64,000 nucleotides of DNA, from NCBI GenBank assembly GCA_011800805.1, contig MPNW01000045.1:39051-103050 (forward strand). Reading direction: 5' to 3'. The translations under genes and the position numbers were made by a program. Below the pieces are notes generated by a model. It was not told where the DNA came from, searched no databases, and saw only the letters and a list, made by a program, of their open reading frames with translations. How positions within the stretch are numbered: the stretch's first letter is position 1; each line of letters starts with the position of its first letter. This stretch comes from Hirudo medicinalis (Eukaryota > Annelida > Clitellata > Hirudinida > Hirudinidae). This document shows, piece after piece, positions 26,201 to 41,200 of this stretch.

Positions 26201-29200
26201 TAGAATTTGAGACAATAATCATGAATGCTCAAGGAGGGTCTCCTTCACAGTGCTTCCATCGACCATTTTTTTGGTTATCTTTTCAACCGACACCAACGAG
26301 GCAATCTGACACGGAACTGGCACATCAGAGACTGGCGTGATTTCTTCGATGATTGTCAAACTCGCGTTCAGCTCAGCATTGGCAAACTTCTCTCTCAACA
26401 TTAACAGGAACTCCAACTAATTTGTTTAGAACACCCACTTTGCCGTGAAACTCACTACTTGATTCCTCCTCGAGCTTCACTGTCAAGCTTTCGCAGTCAG
26501 AGCCTGATTTCTTTGGTTCTGCAATAGAAACAACAATTTCAGCCTTTGAAACATTGTTTCTGAAATTATTCCTCTCCTCTCCATGACTAATTATTCTATC
26601 AACGATTACCTTTATGTCAGCTTAACTCCGATCTATAAATTCGTATTCATCCACATCACGACCAGTTTCGATTAACTATGTTCCAAGGCGCTCTCGCAGT
26701 TCTTCATTGGTTTCCTTTGAGTTCAACTGCCCCTCTTTGAGTTTGGATCTTAATTCCCCAAAAAAGCTCTTAGATCCCACTCCTGTTACCAATGAAATAA
26801 ACCGGGGGTCTCTGGAAGACGCTTGCAAGTTTGTTCAACAAATCCAAAAGACTGCTATTTAATGAAGAGGCAAATATGATAAAATCAATCGAACGAAGCA
26901 TAATAACTTGTAATCGCTGAAGAAAAAAGTCGTTACTTGCTTTTTGAGAAACAGAATTTGCAATTACATTACCTGATAGTAAACCGAGGCTATGTAATCT
27001 GATTATATGGGCTATGCTATTATCACTTCCGCTTTGAAAAAGATCATCTTCAGCAAGTCTGATGAAGGAAATTAACGTATTCGAAGCAAAGCTAAACTTG
27101 TTTATCAAACCAGTTGTATCAGTCAAACTTTATTCTCTTTCCACCACTTTCAAAGATTAACAAGATTATCCATAATCGGCTAAAAATGAGAAATTCAACT
27201 TGTCTTTGGAATAGCTGAAGCTTAAATTGGCTCTTCACTTTCTCTATACTATTCGCAATCTGGCTCCTCTGTTGTATTTTGTCAAGATTCCATTATCCTG
27301 TGATATTCCTGAAGTTGTTAGGAAGACGCAGATATTGATATTGATACTGAGACATTGAGACGATGATGCAGTGTAACTTGAATTAATCGACTTCTAGCAT
27401 AATATACCTCGCCAAGATAAATACAAGGACATGTCGCCAACAGATTTCTGGATGACGGTAGTGAAGAATTTCCAAATATACATCTACATGTGGTAGAAAA
27501 ATGTTACTTATGCATGGCAGCACCTCGGTCCGCGAAACGAGTTTTGCTGCATTAGGTAAGATCAAATCCAGGGAGAAGAATTCACTGAGTCTGATAATCG
27601 GTTACCGATTACCATCCAGAGACCAAGGAAACTGTTGCTTCTCTATAGAACCATTAGAAATGTGCCGATAAAATTACTTGATTTGATTTTTATTCGCTTA
27701 TTATCGCAACAGAGTTATGTTTTATATAATAATACGTTATCGTTCTCTAAATTTCGCTGCGGCCCTAGTCTCAAGAGATTTTTTTTACAAAGGAGGAACA
27801 GTAACTGATATAAGGCATCCGTGCGCGTCAACAAAGGAATGTTATGCTAATGTGATGTCACTAAACTTCCTTACAAATATTTTCTTCACAATTCGCTTTC
27901 CGCTAAGATTCTTGTATTGATGAGTCTGAACCAACACTACGATAATCGCGCATTAAAGGCCGAAGGTAATCAAGTTATCAAGTGATAATAAGGGGGTAAC
28001 TTAAAGCTGTCACCATCATACTTAATCTTGACTGTAAAAGAAATCCGAGAATTTTTTCCCAGTCCAAACAGTTCTGTAGTTATCATCTCATAAGTCTCCG
28101 GAGCACGAGATTGTAGGTAGAGTTAATAAAATTCTAATAAATAAACAAATAAAGATCAAGTTCAAACAAAGAAAAAGCAAAATGCAATGATATAAGTTTA
28201 TAGATATACTTTTTTGAGGTGACATTCAAATAAACTGAATGATGTGATGATGAGCGGTGTTTTTTCCTTCAGTTACGGCAGGCCAGGAGTGGAGTATGAT
28301 GTAAAGCATGAGGGAAATGTGCCTGTTACTCAGCTTATATTCCTTATTAATGAGGTTTGTTTGACGTTCCCTTTATATTAACTTCAATTGTGGACAATCT
28401 GCTAAATGTTTTTGTTTGGAAATCGTGGTTGATATTTCTACATGTAATTTAATTAATTGTAATTTCTAATAGTTTTAGATTAGACTTTTTAATTATTGAT
28501 AAAATTAATAATAAATGATATTTTTAATTTTTACAACTTGTAGTTTCGCAATAATTCATAGACAAAATGACATTCATAGACATTGGCAATCAAAAAAACG
28601 AAGCCCACGTCGTTTAAAATGATGAGTATGGACTAGAAACTAACTAGCCAAACTACATAAAACGAACAAACATTAAAAACGGCAAAGGATAGTTCCAGAG
28701 TTACAATATTGTAATTAATGGGCTTTATTATATATGTTTCTGATTTTTTAGTTAAAATCAAAATTTAGCCTAGTGATATACGAATGATTTTGCCTGCATT
28801 TATATAATCATATATCATTATCATTCCCGATAATGGTGATGACAATAATGCTGGCAAGTTTGGCTGTTGCGTAAAAGAAGTGAATTACCACACCTCTTCC
28901 GAGAATCAGTGGATAGTTTCATTTTTAGAAATTATAGGGCTTTATATAAAAATGAATTGGTCATTCTATATAGATATTACAATAAATATATTAGTTTCTA
29001 ATTTGAATTGTTTAATAGAGCCTGTCCTGTGGTTCTGTGGCCTACAGGCCTACCTATTTTCTTACTTCTGTTCAACAAACAATAGTCCAGTTTAGATTTT
29101 AATCTAAAAAAATGATTAGATTTATTATGAAAGAATTATATATTCATATTCAGATAGGGCAATGTAATAAACTCTCGCGAATGGATGAGTTCATCCCTTA

Positions 29201-32200
29201 AATTCTTAGAAGTAACAATTTGATCTCTGTTTTCCTCAGTTAGTTAATTAAAAGGTAGTTTGTTGTATTGTTAAAAATAGCTTTACTTTGAACACAGAAA
29301 TTTTTATAATGATGTTGATATAAAAGGTATTAAACTCGAAACCTTGGCACTACTTATAAAATTGATGATTGTTTAATGTACAGTCCAAGCTCAGTTCTTA
29401 AGGCTTAGACTTATAACCTCCAAAATTAAATATTTAATTTTATGGACGCAATTTAATTAATTAAATCTGATTGTCTTCCATTTTGAGCTTGAAATATCGA
29501 ATTCACAATGAGCTTGACTCGTTTTTTTTACATAAGGGTTTCAAGAACATTGGAAAACATTTATTTGCAATTTTGGACAGCGGTAACACCCGATATACCC
29601 TACAATGGATACACCCGAAATCAGTGAAACAATTTTCGATAGGTACATCAAAATTCCATAGGTTATTCCATTAAATATTAAAAGAAATAGCAGTTATTAC
29701 TCTCGCTACATTTTTATCCCTTCACATAAATGTTATGCTTAATTAAATGCCAAATGAATTTTCAGATTATTACTCATTTAGCACCCAGATAAAAATATTT
29801 TTTCTTCACATAATGGTTTTGAAAGACAATTATGCAATATTTGAAATTTCCTGTAAAATTTCGCTTTTCTGGATCATGATTAATTCAATCAGGTTTGGAA
29901 TATTGTTTAGATTTTTCAAATGTTCTAATCCTGAGCATTCCAAGTACGACACTGACAATCGTATCACATATTAAAAAAAAACTATTAATTGATATTAATA
30001 CCCTAATGTATTCCTTTATGCAATTACCTGAAAGCTCAAGCTTTAATCACAAAAATCATGCTTAATATTATGCATATGTTTCATTGATTTCATTTTGAGC
30101 AAGTAATGCTGAGTACCCTTTTATCATATTTGTTTATATTTCAAACATTATCATATTTATTTATTTAGGCATATATTTTAAGTGCCACAGTATCCACGAC
30201 ATGAGGCGTAAGAGGCACTATGTCAATCTCAATCAGTCAGTCTAAACGCAGGAGCTGGATCTAAATAAAAGTATTAATATATGGGTTAATGTACGCATTG
30301 ATTGAACAGATAAGTTTTAGATTGGTTTTTAATGAGGCAACTGTCTCAGATGACTTAACATGCCGCGGGACATCATTCCAAGTTCGCGCTCTACATGAAA
30401 TGATCTGTATCCACAGTGCACAAGGTCCTTGTGGCGATGAAGTTGATGGAGTCTGACGAGAGGGTGAGACCTTTCCATGTTGAGAGGAGGTTCTATTGAG
30501 GAGTATTTGTAGGTATTGAAGGAATTGGTGATAATGCAACTTATAAACTGTGCAACTTTGTAAGATACTTTGTTTGATGCGTAACCAGTGAAGATTATCC
30601 AATAATAGTGATATGCGATAAGAATCTGGAATTAAAGATGAACCTTGCTTGGTTGAGTCAGCCGAATTGAACTGAATTGTGTCAATAATTTAAAAGGTTC
30701 ATATCTGAGCTATTGGTAGAGGAAGGATTGTTTTGTCTAAGCCCATTTTATTTCTTCAAGATTATTATGGGTTTGATGGGAAAAATCCATCAATTGATGT
30801 CAAATGTTAACATCTGAATTTAAAAGAGATCGTGATTGATTGTTTGATCGAGACAGTTGCTAATCATGTATTTCTTTCCCGACGAAATAATCTCAGGAGA
30901 CTCATTTCTCGCATATACATCTACCATATATAAGAAATAACGAGTTCATATCGTGGCAAAAATAAAAGATTTTTTAAACCTAGCCGCGGCTAATATGAAG
31001 GTAAATATGAAAATGAATGTTTGTTTTCGAAAAGATTGCTTTATGTAAACCAAAAAAAGAAATAAATAAATGTATGTAATCAAGTACCCGGATGATGCTC
31101 TCCTCACCAGCAGTCTCTCCTGTTTTGCAGACAGTTTCTTCTTTCTTCCCGGAGATTTCTTGATTCCTTAGTCTTCAGGAGCATTAAAATAATTAGAAAT
31201 AACATTTATAGACCTGTTAAGCTCTTTAGCAATCTTCGATCTTGAATAATTGGCCTTCAATCCTTCCCTTCTCATTTTCGGACAATGTTTTATCTCTACC
31301 CATCACTAAACTATTATAAACTAAAAAAGAAAATTTCTTTTATTTATTTTATTAGATTAAAGTCTTAGATGCATAACTAAGATGATTTGAACTAACTAAA
31401 TGTCTTAAATGTATCATGTATATATTCCTCAGAAACCAACTTTGAAGTTCATTTGCACCTTGTTAAATTAATTTTATAACTCATATGCCCTTTCTATCTA
31501 TTTTGGACGGCCCAAAAACACATTTTTATGTAATTTACGAGTTTTAATTATTCTATGAAGTCAAAATTTTACAAGATGTTTTTATATCTGATAAAGTGAC
31601 ATAATGTCCAAATTTGAATAAATTCCATTGTTTGATGTACGAGAAAGTTGCACAAAATATGCACTTCCTATCTACATCGGTCGGAGAAATATGTGTTCTC
31701 GACAGGATTTATTTACTTTATTTATAATAATATAAATTATATAATTAAAGAATATTAATATAATATAATAAATAAATATTTTATTTATAATACATAAATA
31801 AATTTATTTGATTAAAGTCCGTTGCATAACTAAGATGATTTGGACTTGTTAGTTAGTGTTAGGTATTGTAATAAAATAATAAGTATTAGAGTAATAATAG
31901 TTGTAAGAGGTTAAATTATATAAATAATAATATCATTAATAATATTAGGTAGAGTAACTATTTAAATTAAATTAATCCTATTTTTGCAAATCCTCGATAG
32001 GATGTCGGGCCAACCATTTATATAGCGGTCCGTCCCAAGGGCGCAGTTGAGCACTTAGTCATGCACGGATTTTAATCAAATAAATAAATAAATAAGGGCG
32101 CAGTTGTCAGTGGTTACGAATACCACACATTGCAACTGTTTCTTTTATCTCATCGCTTTGAGGGTTACCTAATTTGAACTTTAGCTCTTGCTAAACATTC

Positions 32201-35200
32201 TTTTTTGGGAGGGATTCGATGGAATCTAATTAAATTTATTTTAATGATTGCTCTGCGACCTTTTATGTCCGACTGGCCAAAACATAAAATTCATCATCCT
32301 CTAGAACCTCTACCTTTCCGTATAAATTGAATACCTTTAACGCAAGAATAAACATGGTTTTAGTTTTTGGAGATGATATTTTCAAATATTTTTCTCGAGT
32401 CGAATTTTAAAAAATGGGGTAAACATTTTTCATAAACTCTTAAAAGAAAAGGTAAAATTTTTATATTTAGCATTAACAGATTAAAATAGCTCGTCGGATC
32501 ATAATTCTATTTAAGGGCTCCTTGGTCTCAGTAACAGCGGACGACCAGCTACATATGTGGACGATACGCCAGAAGAAACCAGACCTTGTACATTCCTTGA
32601 AATTTCAACGTGAAAAGTATCTCTCTCTTATGACCCTAGTTTATAACTTATTAAATTTAATTAGTCATAAGAATAAATTATTAGTTTTCCAGGAAAATAA
32701 TATTTAGATTTTGCCTATTTAATGAAAATCGTTCCACCATCGCCATTTTCACATACTTAGACTTGGCAATGATGAATTGGTAATACCGTAATTGTAAATG
32801 CCAAATTAATAAGCTCTACATTTCAACTAAATTAGTAATAAATACTAATTAGTAATAATTACTAATTAATAATTGCCTGCACGGACATTGACATTAACAT
32901 CAATGCAGAAGCCACTTTCTCAAAATTTCGGGATAATCAATTTAACTAAAATTTACAGAATTTCCATCTGCCACCTGCCATTTCAGAGCAAATGGCTCTA
33001 CATTGGAACGGAAAGAGGGAACGTTCAGATTGTAAACTTAGAATCTTTCACGCTTTCGGGTTACATCATCAATTGGAACAAGGCCATGGATCTGTTAGCA
33101 GGCTTTACCAGTATTAGTTTTAATAAGGACTCGAATTAAATCTATAATCGAGTTGTCCCAAGCATGCAACCACTATTTTCAGAATAGTGTAATTTCTTAA
33201 GAAACAAATTAATTATACTTCTTAGGACCTTATTCGTTTGCCATATTACTTATGTACTATATTTTAATGACCTTTCTAAAGTTTGTTAAACGGCGCCTCA
33301 ATCTCAATCTTCTTTGAAATTAAGAATTGTTTGACAGCATTCGTTTGGCCCATCCAGGACCCGTGGTTCACTTAAGTGACAACCCTATCGATCCAAATAA
33401 AGTGAAAATTTTGTTTCATGAAATTAATTATATTTTTTCAGTAATGGGTTGAAAATTAAATTAAGTGCCTAGCAAATTCATTGCTTCGAAAAAACCCCAT
33501 AACAATCATCCAGAAATATCGCAAGTAACGAATTAATACAGTAAATTACCAACAGCTTTATCGTTACAGCTTCTCATAGGCTTTGAGACAGGCTCAGTTG
33601 TTTTATGGGACTTCAAAAACAAAGCAGCCGAGATGAGGTTCTCGTGCTCTGAAGTAATTACTTGAGCTATTAATTATGATAATTATGTCTTCGTTGTTCG
33701 CGTTTTTATTTTACGCATGCTTTTTTTCACATAGTAAAATTTCATCGCACATAATATGGAAACGATTTCTAAAATATGAAAATTGAAGAATGATTAAAAG
33801 TGAATAAACTTCCTAATGCGAATGCGTGCATTTGAATTCCATTGGATTTCCCCTCCATTTTACAGGAAATGAAACAATTTTAACTTTTGGAAAGTTAGTA
33901 TGTAGTTTAAATGTTTTTTTTTTTCGAAGAATTTGAAATCAGTGTGTTGGCACCAAGATGGAAAACAGTTCATTTGCAGTCATGCTGATGGAAGTCTCAC
34001 AGTGTGGAATACTAAATATACACAGCGACCACAGAGTTACATGATGCCCCATGGTTTGTAACCGTTAAGTGCTAAGTTAATATCACGAAGTGTTGTCCAG
34101 AAACAATGTCATGTTTTGGGTTTTTTTAAGACTCGCCTTTTCTTTCGCTGAATTTCGTCATAAAAGTTCTTAAGACTTAAAAAAGAGTCACACAATCTTC
34201 GACTTTTCTAAAAAACGTTTCGACTTGTCTTTCTTGTTTGTCGAGGTATATCGGTCAGAAATGCTCAGAAATATCCTGATATTTTTGCATCTCATTTTTG
34301 CCTTTTTAGTTCTGCGACGTCACATTTCTTAACTATCTTCCCCTTGCCATGAGCCGTTGCACATTCCTCCCAAAGCGCAACTTCATTTATGGATGGCTAC
34401 TTATCATTATTGAAATAGCGCTAATTTATTTCCATAAATTTTAGGGTCTTAAAATGTCGAAATTTCATTGCAAATAAAAATATTGCAATTATGAGCCATC
34501 ACTGTCTAAAATAATATTGGAATTATCATGAAGTGGATAACTGGGGCTGATTTCATGACATTAGTTTTTTTTTTTAAATGTATTATTGTTTAATTACAAT
34601 TTTAATCTGATTTTATTATTAAATAATTTTAATTAATATATATCTACACAGTTACAATTAATTTATTTAATAAAATTTATAAGTAATATTTTACCAAATT
34701 ATTAATGAAGTGACCCATTTTCCCATAGCCAAATTAGGAAAAGACGGAAGACCAGAGCAATGCAAAGCCATTCCTAAGGTAGACTATAGATCAGTTAGGA
34801 ATGGGTGAGTTTGTTGATGGGTTTATATTATTATATTATATTATATTATATTACGTTTCATGTCACATTATACCACATTACATTCAAAGATAATTTCTGA
34901 CGCCAACTAACGCAGCAGGCATTATCCTTCAATTATGTCTGTAACAATGTTGTCCAAATTTTATTATGAGTCTTTAGTAAATTTGCTTTATTTTTCATAT
35001 CGATTCAACTACATTTTAGTTTTTCGTCCAATGTACTTATAAACTCATTTCCTACTAATTGTTAGCAATTGTTTCAGATCATCAATGCTTACCTTTTTAT
35101 TATTTTTTGCCATAAAATGTTACTAAAAGATAGTTCGTTATGGACTCAGGGAGCCCTTCATCATATTCAGCGGTGGCACGATTGGCACTAGCACCACTCC

Positions 35201-38200
35201 CAGTTTGACCGTCATGCACGGAAATAATATGACTGTTCTGGAGATGGAACATCCTGTTGTTGACTTCCTTGTCCTGTGTTCTACTCCTTGGAATAATGGT
35301 AGTAACTTCAATACCATCGTTGTAATGATATATACAATATATAATACTCAAAAGTAGCTTGAAAGTCCGGTTATTATCATCTTCAAAAGGAGTTGAAAGC
35401 AAAAGCATAACATGGATATTTAAGTTTTCGTAGATGTAAAGCAAATTACTTTCACAATAAATTACTGATTTCTATTCTGAACATTAAGATTGACGTTGTG
35501 CTAAGCTTATACTGTCATGATTTAACAAAATTGAATTGAACTTCAACAATGACAGACTTCCAGGATCCCCATGCTATTGTTGTGTTGTTGCAAAATGATC
35601 TCGTTGTTGTGGATCTTACCACGCCTGGGTTGGTATCAGAATATGCTACTAAAATTGAATAGTACATTCAACAAATAATACAATATATTTATACCTATAT
35701 TAATTAGTACTACTATTAGTACTGATATTAATTAGCAGTAACTTTTATATGTTATTATAAATATCGTTAAAGTTTGGCTATTTCGTATCCTTAGGTATCC
35801 CTGTTTTGAAAATCCATATCCCATGGATATCCACGAATCCCCAGTTACAGCATGTGCATACTTCGTAGACTGTCCCTTGGACTTAGTATCAGCCTTGTAC
35901 TCAGTTGGTTGCAGAAGAAACAGGACGGGCTATAGTGAAAAGGTATTAACAATTGATACTTAGCTAAAGCTTTCTGGCCACAAAGCAGTTCTCCATTCAC
36001 TAGCCGAGTATTTAATTCAAAGGAGTTATTTTACAGCAATCCTCATGAAAATGTCAGTACAAATGTTCAAATTTAAATTTTTTTCCAGGAGTGGCCTATC
36101 CATGGTGGGGAATGGACACAGGCTTCTTGTAGCTATCCAGAAATTATTGTAACAGGGTGAATTTTATTTTTTCAAAAATTTATGATTGTGTTATTTTTTT
36201 GCCTTAAGTTATAGTATTATTAGTAATCATTTAATAATATAAATAATGATGGTTGTTAAGTATTACAATTATCGATATCGGGCCATTTGCTGAAGTTACT
36301 TCTTAATTTTTGATAAATGTCAGTAAATTTATTATTGATGAAATCATATTAATGATTAACTTACAAATTGCATTATCTACCAAATTATTATAATTTCAAC
36401 GCTTTACGTAAATAAAATAATACTATTAAAATATTTTTGATTATGCTGACTGTGATGTTACTAATGTATTAAAGTAGGTAAATTAGTTTAACTAATGATT
36501 TTGTACTGATATTACAATATTATCTAATAATTCTACAATTACAAGTTTGGAGTGATGCTAACGTTAACATTAGTATGTCATATTTTTATATCATATTCTT
36601 TTGTTATAAATAATATTTAACAAAACATAATATTTAGTAAAAATGAAAATTATTGAAAATGGAAAAAATGTGAGCGTTGTTCAAACATATTTATTAATTT
36701 TACAAAGTCATGCTGATGGGTCGATCAAATTCTGGGACGCCTCCTCAGGTAAATATCACCGAGCTTAATCTTTCTAGAAAATTTTAGTCTTACAAAAAAT
36801 ACATTCAACAGTGACTTTACAAATTCTGTACAAATTGAAAACTGTAAAAGTCTTCGATCCATCGAAGTGTCGCTATGATGATGACGAAGACGATTCACCA
36901 TTTGCTGTCCAACACATCCATCTCTGCGTGGAAAGTCGACTGCTCTGCGTTGCCGGAAATACTCATGTTGTTCTCTTCCGGTTTTCCAAACAAGAAGCAA
37001 CTATAGAGTTTCCTGTGAATTTTGATTAGTCCCTTATTTTTATTTTGAACGACATTGTTCTTACGGATATGTCGTAATTATTTTTTTAATAAAAGAATAA
37101 GAACTCTAGTCATAAGCTGGAGTTAATTGATAAACTTCGAAATTTGGGTAATTATATTAAATAATATGTTACAGTAAATCTGTTAAATTTTTTATTAGGT
37201 GCTGGATATCAACATAGTTTACGAGGTATGCGATGAAGCGAACACTCCTGATGTGGACTATCCTGTCATGTTCTCCTCCAAGCACAATCTCACTCATCAA
37301 TCCGGCAGCATAGGATCATACTCAAACATTGGACCATCCAATGGAAAGGTAAAAGTTAGTTAGCACAGTGATATATTAACGATAATTGTGATGGCCTGGT
37401 GTGAATTATTCATTTCATTATTCGTTAAGGTTTAGTAAATGATGTAATAGAAGATTATTTGATAGTGGTCAGTATTAGAAATTCGGACTGTAATAAGTTA
37501 AAACATATTTCACCACTTAATTGTTGACGCGCAGATCTGGAATATACTCCCCCTTCTATTATCAATACCGATCCAGCCAGTTTTCATTCTGGCCTCAAAA
37601 CTTTCCTATTCAGGGAAAGCTACCCCCAATATTGAAGTTCTGCTTTGAACATGCGCCACTACAATCAAACTCTGTTTCATTATCATTCTCAATATTACCA
37701 TGCAATGAAGTTCATGAAATGATGCATCAATTTATTTATTTATTCAACTGTCTATTGCTGTTGGTTACTATTTTTTATAATTATTAGTTGCACTAGCAAT
37801 AATGTAAGCAAATTGAGACATAAAAATTCAATAATTATAAATGTTCAAATTTTCAGTAGATTCATTTTTGTGATTAATCTTAGGAATCTGTCACAAGTGT
37901 AAAGGCCAGGTCGGGACCAAGGAAGTGGCCTGCTGGTTATCAGCCTGACCTCTGCTGTCTCCTGACCTGGATCGACAATGAACCAGCGCCCCCCATTACC
38001 AGTTTGTCACTAAATTCGAGATTCGGACTGTAAGCAGATGCAATATATTTTACCATGCTTTTTAGAAAATTTTTATTCAATAGAAATGCCTTAAACGCAA
38101 ACATTAAAGCCACAGAGAAACTAAAATAAAATAACTCAAGGGTCAACCTTAAGGAACGATAGCTTCCGCTATCAGACTGACCCTCGCTAACAAATTACTA

Positions 38201-41200
38201 GTACCGTCGAACATAGGAAAACATTTCCATAGCTTATTTTTAAGCTATATCATCTCTCCTAGATCTATAGACTTCAACGTATTCAAAGTCAATGAAAGAT
38301 TCGACAAAATAATAACAGACTTGTCAATGTTAAAGTACCTACTTAGCTAATTTGTGTCCGATGTCTTTTAATATTACCTCAAAATACACTAATTATAAAG
38401 AGACAAATGTTAATATGATTACTTTTAAAGAATTTATAATGTAACTTTTCACATTACAAATTACATCTTATAAATGTCACCACCGTTTCTCAATTTTAAA
38501 AAGGCCCTATTTTTATGATACTTTCTTATTTGAACCATGCTTTAACTTTATCAATTTATTTCAAGAATGGCTTTCGGAGACGAATGTGGTGTAGCAGTAG
38601 TCGATATAATACAAAAGACCTGTCTTCTTAGCATGGGAAGTCCTGACTTATATGGTGATAATAATTATTATTATTCAAAACAAAATTGCATCCTTGTTTT
38701 TACAAATCATTATTACTCCTCTAGGCTCCCTAGATCCATACTCAAGAGCTCCAAGGTCTCCCAAATTGAAGACAGCTCAGAAGTTGTCCACACTAGATCA
38801 CCTCTCTCAAACGACGCTGTCCGATGACTGTAGATCTCCCACGGTCGAACAGGTATTCACGACCACTATTTGATATATTTTTATTCATTTGAAAAAATTA
38901 TTGAAGGATATTTGATAGAGCTTCCATTAGTGATTGACCGCGGACTTCGGCTGAATTTTGCCTGCCTTTAGACAGGAAATGAATTAATTCATTGTGTTAA
39001 GGTGTTCCAGAAATTTAAACTGCAATTATAGATTGATTATCATCATTAACATCAGACCCCAAATTTTCGTAAAATTTGTTGTTTGGGGGAATAAAGTCGT
39101 CGGTTGCATGCCGCAGTGAGGATCTCATACTGCTCTTAAATTACGTTTAAGAAAAATAAACTGTTCCATGTTCTTTGGCAAAAGTTTTAATCTGTACTTT
39201 TGAACTTTGCCACTTTAAGCTCAAGTTCACTTACACTAGAGCTCAGAGGTCGACTTAAATAAATTCTTGTCAGCGTTGCCAAGACAGACAGTTTGACATC
39301 TCCCAAAAGGAGAGAGTAATCTGAAAAAAAATGTATTCCCTTCTCTGCCTCTTCAGATATATTCTGACTTATTCAGATATTTGCTGCTAAAGTATCTTCA
39401 TCCTCCTTTAAGATGGTCCAAAAAATTCCAATTTATCAGGATTTTTTATTATTTCTTTATGTTGTAGTGTAAAATTGCTTGTCATATGTTGCTCAACGTA
39501 TTTTATTTAAGTGAAATTAACAAATCAAACGTTTTATTTGAGCACAAAGTCAGTTATTAATTTATTGAGATTGCAAAACGGTCAAGAGGAGATGGAAATG
39601 AAGACATCCATTTACCAAAATAAGGATCGCATGAAATTTCATTCTTAGAGGCTTGAAATGGCAGAATTTCAGCTAAACAGCTTCATTGATTTTGCATGTT
39701 CGCATTTTAGATAAGTTAAGGAGTTGAATAAAATAAAAATAATAAAATATCAGTCCCGTAAGAAGGTTCCATCTCTAAACATATATTTCCCTTCCTTCGC
39801 CCGCCCCGGCTCTGGTCAAAATTTTACCCCTGGTCGATCTCTAAAAATAAGATGTGCATGGTTTGTCAATGTTTCCTAGCATAAAATTAGGTATGTTTGT
39901 CTTTGAATGAATGCATGCCTATATGTATTATTTGGAAAATAATTTAAATTCTCCAAACTAATAAAAAGCTTACAAGAAATTAAGTTGAACTTTAGACTTC
40001 ATTTCATATTGATCTTAGTTGTCCTAGGAACTTTATTGTTATATATTTATCCTTACAATTCACTCTCTGTGGTCTGCCTCCACCAAAAGATCCAGTATCA
40101 CGCGTTGAAACCCCACAAGATGATAACAAGAACCATTTATCAAAAGAAGAGGGAATCACGCCATTCTCCAATAAATACACACGAATGTGATATTAATAAA
40201 AAATCTGCTCTTAAGACTATGTCCTGCCCCGGTGAAAGTCAAGTTTTCCTGTACAACGAAGATGAAAGGGAGCGACAATTGAGCAGCTTACAGGAAAATC
40301 AATCGGAAGATATTTCAACCGAAGAGAACTTACAAAGTTACATTAAAAGCATAAGAAAAACGTCCAGCGACCTCGCTACAGCTGCCAGGAGGATGAGTGA
40401 AAGATTGAGTGGAATGTTCGACGCCAACCAAATAGGTGAAGATCAGGTTATATTCTCTAGTGGAAATAATGAGCAAATAAAAGAGTTCGAGAGCTCAAAA
40501 TTAACAGATGACGGTGACGAAGAAGATATCGACGCTTACTTCAAAGATTATGTCGAAGCTAAGAAGACATCCAGTTGTGGAGATGATGAATCTGTCGAAG
40601 AAATTTTGAACAGAGACTGGAAAGTTCTTGGGGCAGACTGGAAAGTCCCAGAAGTATGTTCATCCGGACAAGCAGATCAGACTGGCATATCAATCAAAAA
40701 TTCCTTAAGAAACTCTTCTAATGAGTACGTACAACACCATCGCCTGAGCCCTAGCCGAAGTGTGAGCATGTTGAAGAAATTAGTTTCAAAAAAAAGGACC
40801 AATTTTATTTCTAATAAATCCGTTAGCGAAGATCTTTCTGCAGAGGGCTTAGATGGATCCAGGACCGTTCCAGTCATTCCCGTTGATTCAAAAAATGGTG
40901 CAGTTAGCAGTCCCGATGTGTATAAATTTGAGAATTTGGAAGCCAACTATCGGTCTTTAGCAAAGAAATCCATCAGCGATTTGAGCATAGGAAGCGACCA
41001 AACTGATGTAGGACAGGAGTTGAAAAAGGAATCCAGAAGTTTTTCTAGGCTGGTGAGTGGAATCTTTAACAAGGTGGTTGGGTCAGGGGAGAAGGAAACT
41101 GATTCTTGTGGTGTCAGCAGCCGGAAGGTAAAAGTCAGGAAGTTCGATGTAATCGACCTCAGCGGAGACGATTCGACCACCCCAGTTTCTATTATTGGCA

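Larger units (their letters stand above)
27127..32515. other. Tomosyn introns 2-3, mostly AT-rich with transposon relics
   Basis: Apart from exon 28273-28354 this stretch holds the LINE fragment at 30.19-30.61 kb, the Tc1 relic at 31.06-31.30 kb, end-motif sequences at 31.42-31.70 kb and a short AATA tetranucleotide run at 32076-32092. The open frames at 27383-27565, 28880-29095, 29471-29674 and 29747-29974 have no motifs and look like chance frames. Confidence 0.6.

Noticed and set aside
35100..35444. 114-codon minus frame over a tomosyn exon
   Set aside because: It is the antisense shadow of tomosyn exon 35150-35298 and neighbouring intron.
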